A DNA stretch of 64,000 nucleotides from Pyropia haitanensis (Eukaryota > Rhodophyta > Bangiophyceae > Bangiales > Bangiaceae): NCBI GenBank assembly GCA_008729055.1, contig SDUX01000007.1, positions 1,474,064 through 1,538,063 on the forward strand, written 5' to 3'. The position numbers and the translations under genes were made by a program. Below the pieces are notes generated by a model that ran no database searches, was not told where the DNA came from, and was given only the letters and a program-made list of their open reading frames with translations. Below are positions 57,144-64,000 of the stretch, piece by piece (position 1 is the first letter of the stretch; each line of letters opens with the position of its first letter).

Positions 57144-57301
57144 CGGCGCTCCCCGCCACCTCCACTCGGCGGTGAGGGGTGTGTTTGTGGATCAGAGAGG
57201 GCGGAGGGGGGGCACGCGGGTGGGCCTCGGCGCGGCATGGCTTGTTTTGTTCTCTCTACTAGTCGCACGCCCGCCGCGAACCCCCCCCACGCACCACCCG
57301 T

Positions 57302-57365
<64 letters not shown>

Positions 57366-57618
57366 GGCGGCGTCCCGCGACACGCGGTGGGGAGTGCCAC
57401 GCTCGCCACCCACCCCCCCCCCGACCCGCCACCGGCTGACCCGGTGCGCGCGTGGGGTGAGCGGCGGCAAGGGGGGGGGGCACCGCGCGCGCCGCGTCGC
57501 CGCCCGCCGCCCGGCGGCAGCGTCGACGCCGCCGCGCGGCGCGCGGCGTGCGCCACCGCGCGGGCGGCGGGGGGGGGGGCGCGCGCCGCCGCCGTGCGCG
57601 CCGCGCGCGGGTGTCGCC

Positions 57619-57653
<35 letters not shown>

Positions 57654-57670
57654 CGGCGGCGGCGGCGGCG

Positions 57671-57960
57671 GCCGCCCGCGCGTGCAGTCGCCGCCCGCCG
57701 GGGGGGGGGTGGCCGCCGCCGCGGAGCGCGCGAGCCGGCACCGCCTTTGCGACCCCCGCTGGGCGCCCCCGGCGGTGGCGGCGGCGGCGGCGGGGGGGGC
57801 GGCGGCGGCGGCGGCGGCCGCCCGCGCGTGCAGTCGCCGCCCGCCGGGGGGGGGTGGCCGCCGCCGCGGAGCGCGCGAGCCGGCACCGCCTTTGCGACCC
57901 CCGCTGGGCGCCCCCGGCGGTGGCGGCGGCGGCGGCGGGGGGGGCGGCGGCGGCGGCGGC
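57671..57960. repeat. Tandem duplication of about 146 bp
   Basis: Two nearly identical copies begin with gccgcccgcgcgtgcagtcg at 57671 and 57817. Both contain gagccggcaccgcctttgcg. They differ mainly in G-run and GGC-run length. Confidence 0.85.
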
Positions 57961-57974
57961 GACGGGGGCGGTGG

Positions 57975-58295
57975 CGGCGGCGGAGGGGGGGGGAGCAGGG
58001 CTGGCGGCGCCCCGCCTCTAGCCGCCCCGCGCTGGCCAGGCCGCCGGCGCGCAGGCTGCGCCGCCGCGGTGGCGGGTTGGCGGCGGCGGCGGCGGACGGG
58101 GGGCGTGGGGGGGGACCCCCGCGGCGGCGGCGGGGGCGGCCGTGGGCCGGCGGGTGCCGCCCCTCACCTGCCACAGACCCCGCGTTGGGGTGGCGGGCGT
58201 GTGGGGTGGCGCGCGTGGGAGGTGGCGGCAGGGGGGCGGCGGCGGGCACGGCGTGTGCCTGCCGGGGAGGGGGGAGTGCCGGTGGGGCCGCCACC
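57975..58295 (+). repeat. Direct repeat, left copy (about 320 bp)
   Basis: Runs from the G-rich segment before ctggcggcgccccgcctcta to gtgccggtggggccgccacc. Nearly identical to 62485-62808 in the same orientation; differences are single substitutions (ctcta/ctctg, gtggggtg/gtagggtg, cacggcg/catggcg) and triplet-length changes. Confidence 0.9.
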
Positions 58296-58699
58296 AAGGC
58301 CATGGAGTAAACGGACGCCCGACTCCGGCTATGGTGCTTTTCCGAAAAATGGCCACATCGGGTTGGGAGGCATGCCGGGTTGCAACCCGAGAAGCGCGGT
58401 GGCCCACTGGATCGCGTGAGTGGTCCAAATTACCGGCACCCAATGATAGGTGCTTGGAACGGACGTGGGCTTGTCGCCCTCGCCACGTTGGTCGGAACAT
58501 GTACCGCGCATGTACAGTTTGAATACTTTCTCCATCGAGCTTGATGTTCGGTTTCCGCGACGTCCTGTGCGCTGCTGCGTGTCCCGGGACGTTCCGAACG
58601 AGGCCATCGGACACGCGCGTCATGGCGCGGGGGCCCACGATGGGGTGCTCGCCTGCGCCCGCCGCTGCGAAACACCACCGAGCGTGCCGCTGCCGCCGC

Positions 58700-58875
58700 C
58701 TACCTCGCCGCGGCTGCCGCCTACCTCGCCGCTGCCCCCACCTCCCTCGCCGCTGCCCCCACCTCCCTCGCCGCTGCCGCCATCTTTCTCGCCGCCTCCA
58801 CCGCCTCCTTCGCCGCTGCACCGCCTCCCTCGCCGCTGCACCGCCTCCCTCGCCCATGCCGCCGCCTCCCTCGCC
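58700..58875 (+). repeat. Short tandem repeats of CTCGCCGCTGCC type
   Basis: Repeated units of about 18 bp (cctccctcgccgctgccccc and variants) in a non-coding stretch upstream of the Crinkler-like gene. Confidence 0.7.
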
Positions 58876-59439
58876 ACTACCCCCTCCGCCTCCGGTACGG
58901 CAGTCGCTGAGGTTGTCACCCCAGTCGTCGCATGGGCTGTTCTGCTCGCAGTCCCTTCCCCCCCCCTCGCAACTGTGATAAGTGCTTCTGCTGCCGCTGC
59001 CTCCGCCGCTGCCGATTGCTGCCATTTGTATCCGCCACGCCTACCGGTGCGGCCTATGCCTCGACCCGCCGCTGATTCATTACCCTCTCCGCCCATGTTG
59101 TGGGTCCTGTCGGGGGTGGGGGCGAGCTTTGTGTCCTCTCCCTCGCCTCGCCTGTCGCTTGGAGTTGCCAACCCGCTCTCTTTCTCGTCGGAGGGGCGCT
59201 GGGTCCGTAGGTTTCTTCCGACGGGGCCATCTGGTCCGTCATCGTTAGGGGCCTTTGTGCCTGATGCTGCCGTCCTCCCATGGACCTTGGCACCGACGCT
59301 CGGGTTGCGAGTTTGTGGGCGGCCTGAACGTGGTGCGGCGCGCGTTGGCCATGGCAGCTGTCTTGGGGTTGTGAGAGCGCCTCTGCGCACCCCGGTGTCG
59401 TGCCGTGTGCGTTCACGTTCTGGGGAGCTGGATGCAGAT

Positions 59440-61957
59440 ATGTCCGAGCCAGGCTTGACGAAGAAGCTGGAGGCGATCGAGGAGGAGGTGCGGACGACAA
59501 TGAAAGCGTTGGAGACCGCATCGGCTGAGCGACGGCAAATTGTTCAGCGATTGTCGGGCATCAAGCGCAAGCTGGAGCAGCCGGGCTTGAGTGCCTCTGA
59601 TGTGGTGGACCTGCGAGCTGATTTGGAGGACGCTAGGGGTGATAAGGCAAGCATCGACGACGACAAAAAGTGGTTGGCCAAGAGCCTGACGCTGCTGTAC
59701 GAGAAGCTTGCGAATCTAAATGCGGCCACTAAGGACCCACCCTCACCGCAAATGAAGGTACGCCAAGACGCCGGTGGCGCTACGCGGGGCTGAAGCATTC
59801 AGGCGTGTCTTGTCAATGTGGTGCTTGCCGCGTGTACCTTCAGGGAGTCTCGTCTTCTTTGCGCTGACTATGTATCTTCACCTGCTTCTGTCCTCTCGGA
59901 TGCCACTTACTTCTGTCCCCATGTTCTTATGCTCTGTACAGGCGGTTGACTTGCTGGAAAGTGTGCGTGCCACCTGTGCGCCACCTGTCATCTCCCAGTA
60001 CGCGACGACGTTTTCTGAGACTTTGTACACGCTGCGTGGCAATGCTGCTGCGATGATGCAGGTCGAGCTATCAACGTCGTCAGCTCTTGTGCCCCGTGAC
60101 GACAAGTCGGATGTATTACTCGCGGAAGGGCCTGCAGGGGCGGGCAAGACGCGGTTGGGGTTTGAAGTCCTGCGTCGTCTGGAGCAGCCCACCGAAGCTT
60201 TGCAGGAGCTCCTCACCGCAGCCGATGGGTCGCGGACGGTGGCAGTGGGGCTCTACATTGATTTCAACAACGGGCTTGCACTGGACACCGACGTGGACTC
60301 TAGCAGCATGGACGAGAATATGGCGGTTCGCCTGGCCGCACGCTACCTCGATGTTCCCATGAGCGAAGTGCGGAGGTTGAACGGTGGCACCCTGAGCGGC
60401 CTCTCAACAGCCAAGGTGCTCAGTGCAATCGTTGATGGTGTCCTAGACCGAGCCGCCTCTTCATCTTTGATGCCCCCCCTCAGTGGCGTTTTGCTCGTTG
60501 TTCACCTCGACGAGTACCAATCGTACCTGCAGGCGCTGACCAAGCGCAAGAGGGTCTCTGCCAAGACTGGATTGATGCCTCCAACGTTTGGCAAGACGGA
60601 GGTGATGGAATGCTTCAAGGAGATGCTCAGCGCCATCAACAACTGGGCACGAGCGCCTGCGAACTCGGTGCGTGCGCGCATGAGCTTCTTGCCGGTCGTA
60701 TCCGGCACCCCGGTGACAGGCCTCGAGTTCAAGGTCATCGACAAGCTGACGGAAGTCCCGTTCCGCCCTGATCGACTCGACAAGGAGGACGCTGCCGCTC
60801 TGGTCGCCGACGTTATCAGCACGGTGAAGAGCGGCATCGATCGCAAGGAGGTCGTGCAGCTGCTCGCGAGTCAGGAGGCGCGCATTGCCATGGCAGACGT
60901 GGACTTCCGCCCGCGCTTCCTTGTCGTCTGGGGCACTACCATCAAGGGTTTGGTAAGGAAGGCGCGAGCAGTCTCGCCGATCGTTCTCGACTGGGCTGTT
61001 GCAACAACTGAGGTCCTCCGTCGAGTGCCGAGCTCGAGGAAGACGAAAGCCTGTGAGGTGCTTGCGCTTTTAGTGCTGTCACAGACTCGGGTGCCGCGGG
61101 AAGTCTTGTCCGGCGGCCAGTCCCTGTCGTCTACCTACAAGTCCTTGGCGAGCGCCGTGCAGTCGGGAGAGGTTGAGACGAACCTCGTCGACGAAAGCCA
61201 CTTCGTCGTGCGTGTGCCCCTCGTGCAGCTTCGCCGATGGCCTGTTGCGCACGTGTTTCCCCCGAGCCTTTTCGGTCTGTTGTCGTCCCCGTGGCAAGAT
61301 GTCGAGTTTGCTCTGGCCTACTGCCTCCGAGCCAAGTTGACTCCGGGGCTGCGATCGACGCCGCTGACCATGCGCGAGGTCTTCCCTGGGGCACGCGGCG
61401 CTAGTGCGTTGCCAGACGTCGAGCTTGTGCTCGACCGCCCGCGAGGAGTGTACGTGCAAAGCTCCCAGCTCTTTACCAAGAAGGCATCGCTCTTCCCCGA
61501 GCTGCCGTTCCAAGTGACGGCGCGTTGCGCTCACGGAGTGGGCAACCTCGAGGCCGTGGACGTGCGGGAAAACGTCATCCTCACCTGTGCGGGCACGAAG
61601 GCGGTCGACATCTACACTGTCGTTCCTTTGTCGCGCGAGGAGGGCGGTCACGTCTATGTGGTTGCGCAGACGAAGAAGACCAACAATGCCATCACCGTGT
61701 CGCTTTCCGACATACAGAAGTGGTATGACACCGTGTCAACGTTGACCATGAAGTGGCAGCGTGTCGGCGACGAGGTGATTTTTATGTTCTTCACGAACAA
61801 GCTCTTGACCGACGAGACCAAGGAGATGATGAACATGCAGTTCTTCTCGGAACGGCCTGGCTTGTGCGTCACCAGCTACGACGAGCTCGACCAAGTCATC
61901 CCGAGCTTGATGCGCACTCGCTTTGTCACAGCGGAACAAGAGCGGCGCTTTTCCTGA
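59440..61957 (+). CDS. Crinkler-type P-loop NTPase with C-terminal nuclease-like domain, two exons
   Basis: Two exons: 59440-59757 and 59942-61957, with a 184-bp intron (donor AAG|GTACGC, acceptor TGTACAG|GCG); 777 residues. Residues 1-100 form a charged coiled coil ('LTKKLEAIEEEVRTTMKAL', 'VVDLRADLEDARGDKASI'). A P-loop NTPase follows: 'LLAEGPAGAGKTRLGFEVL' at about residues 166-184 and Walker B 'GVLLVVHLDEYQSYL'. After a helical region the C-terminal 150 residues have 'QVTARCAHGVGNLEAVD', 'KAVDIYTVVPL' and 'VYVVAQTKKTNNAITVSL'. An Asp followed by Q-x-K in a strand is the active-site form of the restriction-endonuclease fold. An NTPase plus nuclease of this kind is the layout of Crinkler (CRN) family proteins, known as effectors in oomycetes and chytrids and also found in free-living algae. 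No secretion signal is visible, so an internal role (conflict with mobile DNA or viruses) is as likely. GC is clearly lower than in neighbours. Domain naming is by motif, not by search. Confidence 0.75.
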
Positions 61958-62484
61958 GCCCATGCCTCGGCCATATCTGCATCGCCCGTCGTAGCGCTTC
62001 ACCTCAGAGCCTCCAGGCAGCGGCGGCTGCGGTCAAGGATGTTCAGACTCGAGTGACGTCGGCGCGGAGCCGCAGTACACCGTGCTGCCTCAGCGGCGAC
62101 CGCGGAGCAAGCCGCTGTCACCGTCGTCGTCCTGTGGCAACCTCCCTTCCCGCTCGCCACGAAGTCCGCCCTCCCCACGACCGCGCTGCGGGCATCGCGT
62201 CGCGACGGCCTCACGCGAGCGGCTGGCACAGCAGCACGGGCAGAGGCGGGGCCGTGTCGGTGACACTGCTCCTTTGTCAAAGGGAGAGGGGCGAGGGGTT
62301 AGGGGTGAGCAGAGGAAGGGCCCCCGCGTGCGCGGCTGGACCCCCCCCACCTGCCTGTGCGACCGCGGCAGCTGCGCGCGTCGGTGGCCCCGTCGGCCGT
62401 CGCAGACGGCACCAGGGTCTCTGGCAGAGCGGGCGGTGACTGCCGCCGGGCGGAGGCTACGACGACGGCGGCAGCGGCGTCGGC

Positions 62485-62808
62485 GGGGACGGCGGCGGAG
62501 GGGGGGGGAGCAGGGCTGGCGGCGCCCCGCCTCTGGCCGCCCCGCGCTGGCCAGGCCGCCGGCGCGCAGGCTGCGCCGCCGCGGTGGCGGGTTGGCGGCG
62601 GCGGCGGACGGGGGGCGTGGGGGGGGACCCCCGCGGCGGCGGCGGGGGCGGCCGTGGGCCGGCGGGTGCCGCCCCTCACCTGCCACAGACCCCGCGTTGG
62701 GGTGGCGGGCGTGTAGGGTGGCGCGCGTGGGAGGTGGCGGCAGGGGGGTGGCGGCGGGCATGGCGTGTGCCTGCCGGGGAGGGGGGAGTGCCGGTGGGGC
62801 AGCCACCG
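62485..62808 (+). repeat. Direct repeat, right copy (about 320 bp)
   Basis: Same orientation and nearly the same sequence as 57975-58295. The two copies bracket the Crinkler-like gene, about 4.2 kb apart (inner edges 58295 and 62485). Confidence 0.9.
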
Positions 62809-62916
62809 AGTCGGGGACGGACAGTACTCCCCCCCAAACGAGCAGCGAGCCCCTACCAGACTGTCCCGTGTATGCACACGATGGCGCGGGAAGAACGGGC
62901 ATTACGCCACATTCAC

Positions 62917-62943
62917 AAAAAAAAAAAAAAAAAAAAAAAAAAA
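62917..62943 (+). repeat. Run of 27 A
   Basis: Uninterrupted A run about 110 bp after the right repeat copy and 33 bp before the stop of the aldehyde dehydrogenase on the other strand. It could be the tail of a retroposed transcript or a simple slippage tract. Confidence 0.9.
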
Positions 62944-62976
62944 GCAGGCCCACTCACGGTGCAGACCCCCCCTCCC

Positions 62977-64000
62977 TCACGCCTTGGCGCGGCCATACAT
63001 CTCGCGGAGCGCCCCCTGCTTGGCCGCGTACGAGTCCCGAAACGCCCAGTCGGGCGCCTCCCCCGCCGCGCACGCGACGATCGTCTGGGTGGTGGTGAAG
63101 CCGAGGAGCCCCTCCCGCCCGCCGGTGCGGCCCGTCCCCGACGCGCCGCGCCCCCCAAACGGCACCCCCGAGTGGAAGGCCTGGAGGAACGTGTCATTGA
63201 GCACGACACCGCCCGTCCGCAGCTGCCGCGCCAGCCGGTCGCCGGCGCGCGGGTCGGCGGTAAAGACGTAGCCGCCCAGCCCACACGGCGTGTCGTTGGC
63301 CGCCGAGACCGCCGCGTCGGCCGACGGCACGCGGAGGATGGGCAGGACGGGCCCAAACGTCTCGTCGCGGAGGACTGGGTGGGCGGCGCTGCCCGCGGTG
63401 GCCGCGTCGGCGGGCATGGCCAACACCGTCGGCGGGTAGTGGACGCCATCCGTGTGGCCGCCGGTGAGGACGGTGGCGCCCACCGCGACCGCCGCGTCCA
63501 CGTGCGCCTGGATCGTGGCCAGCTGGCTCCGCGACGTCGCGCAGCCGTACGTCACCTCCGCCCTATTCGACTCCGTGCCGCCGTCGCCACCCGCTGCACC
63601 GGGCGCCGGCGTGTAGCCGTACGTCACCTTGTCCTTGGTGTGGGCCACCATCGCGTCCACAAACGCGTCGTACACGCTGTCCACCACGTACGCGCACTCG
63701 ACGCCAATGCAGCACTGACCCGCGTGATAAAACGCGCTGTTGGCCACCGCCTGCACCGCCGACGGCACGTCCGCGTCGGCACACACGATCGCCGCGTCTT
63801 TGCCGCCCAGCTCGAGGGTGCAGCCGACGCCGCCCGCGCCGGCCGCGGCGGCGACTCGGCGGCCGACCGCGACGCTCCCAATAAACAGCACGTGGTCGGG
63901 CGAGCCGCGGGCGGCGTCGACCATGGCCGCGCCCACATCCCCCGCGCCGTGCAGCACACGCACCAGCGGGGCCAACACCCCGTCGGCCAGTGGCGCGATC
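62977..64000 (-). CDS. Aldehyde dehydrogenase, C-terminal part (5' end beyond the window)
   Basis: NAD(P)-dependent aldehyde dehydrogenase superfamily; oxidises aldehydes to acids. The frame is open through the right edge of the window, so the start and the N-terminal part of the Rossmann domain are not present; 340 residues are visible. 'HVLFIGSVAVGRRVAAAAG' is the coenzyme-binding G-S-x2-x-G turn, 'CTLELGGKDAAIVCADADV' carries the catalytic Glu, and 'FYHAGQCCIGVECAYVV' carries the catalytic Cys. 'DETFGPVLPILRV' supplies the Glu-Phe-Gly-Pro motif that contacts the nicotinamide ribose, and 'VVLNDTFLQAFHSGVPFGG' is the C-terminal oligomer/catalytic segment. All key residues are intact. The ELGGKD form with GQ-C-C-G resembles the ALDH22/Msc7-like branch, but the specific substrate cannot be stated. 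The end is 'ALREMYGRAKA'. Only single-exon sequence is seen. Confidence 0.9.
   Translation of the reverse strand, partial: IAPLADGVLAPLVRVLHGAGDVGAAMVDAARGSPDHVLFIGSVAVGRRVAAAAGAGGVGCTLELGGKDAAIVCADADVPSAVQAVANSAFYHAGQCCIGVECAYVVDSVYDAFVDAMVAHTKDKVTYGYTPAPGAAGGDGGTESNRAEVTYGCATSRSQLATIQAHVDAAVAVGATVLTGGHTDGVHYPPTVLAMPADAATAGSAAHPVLRDETFGPVLPILRVPSADAAVSAANDTPCGLGGYVFTADPRAGDRLARQLRTGGVVLNDTFLQAFHSGVPFGGRGASGTGRTGGREGLLGFTTTQTIVACAAGEAPDWAFRDSYAAKQGALREMYGRAKA

Larger units (their letters stand above)
57144..59439. other. Repeat-rich intergenic region, then lower-GC upstream region of the Crinkler-like gene
   Basis: 57.1-58.3 kb consists of GCC/GGC tracts, a 146-bp tandem duplication and the left copy of a 320-bp direct repeat. 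58.3-59.4 kb has mixed composition with a CTCGCCGCTGCC-type 18-bp repeat at about 58.70-58.87 kb. The open frame running through it into 59.4 kb looks untranslated (no conserved domain). Confidence 0.5.
61958..62976. other. Intergenic region with right repeat copy and poly(A) run
   Basis: About 1 kb. Contains the 3' flank of the Crinkler-like gene, the right copy of the 320-bp repeat and a 27-base A run. No gene recognised. Confidence 0.55.

Noticed and set aside
57975..62808. LTR retrotransposon interpretation of the two direct repeats
   Set aside because: No gag, protease, integrase or RT between them, no primer-binding site recognised, and repeat ends do not show TG...CA.

Overview
The window is nuclear DNA of a eukaryotic alga. 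It is extremely GC-rich, full of GCC/GGC-type triplet runs and long G or C homopolymers, and poor in introns. The best evidence for the lineage is a four-exon light-harvesting gene of the short, three-helix red-algal Lhcr type at 44.4-45.6 kb. Together with the base composition and few introns this suggests a bangiophyte red alga (Porphyra/Pyropia-like). That placement is an inference from sequence, not a database match. Because GC is so high, most long open frames are shadows; I kept only those with recognisable domains, clear starts or coherent exon structure.

Layout. 0.2-4.3 kb (-): UvrD/Srs2-like superfamily 1 helicase. 4.9-6.1 kb (+): plastid-lumen-type protein with a twin-arginine signal and a degenerate alpha/beta-hydrolase fold. 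9.4-9.8 kb (-): decayed reverse-transcriptase remnant. 10.5-11.0 kb (-): secreted YcnI/DUF1775-like protein. 14.0-16.2 kb (-): disordered protein with a SUMO-interaction-like motif. 20.5-22.0 kb (+): two-finger C2H2 transcription-factor-like protein. 24.2-26.9 kb (-): Golgi chondroitin-GalNAc-transferase-like enzyme. 29.2-35.1 kb (-): very large O-GlcNAc transferase. 37.2-39.4 kb (+): GT34-type glycosyltransferase. 42.4-43.0 kb (+): small hypothetical protein. 44.4-45.6 kb (-): Lhcr antenna protein. 47.0-48.5 kb (-): AlkB-type dioxygenase with an N-terminal zinc finger. 49.1-53.3 kb (+): Ala/Gly/Pro-rich ORF ending in a retroelement-type zinc/endonuclease tail. 55.2-57.1 kb (+): xylulokinase-like FGGY kinase. 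59.4-62.0 kb (+): Crinkler-type P-loop NTPase with a C-terminal nuclease-like domain. 63.0 kb to the right edge (-): aldehyde dehydrogenase, cut by the window end.

The genes do not form a pathway. Three are glycosylation enzymes (CHGN-like, OGT, GT34) lying close together, and two (helicase, AlkB) belong to DNA/RNA maintenance. The most unusual part is 57.6-62.9 kb. There a Crinkler-like gene, with visibly lower GC than its neighbours, sits between two near-identical direct repeats of about 320 bp. Retroelement fragments at 9.4 kb and 52.4 kb show that the region has taken mobile DNA.

A technical theme: the helicase, OGT, AlkB, retro-tail and xylulokinase frames break seven times, and every break is repaired by one additional base, mostly inside long G/C homopolymers. 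This looks like homopolymer under-calling in the assembly rather than pseudogenes. No rRNA, tRNA or CRISPR array was found.
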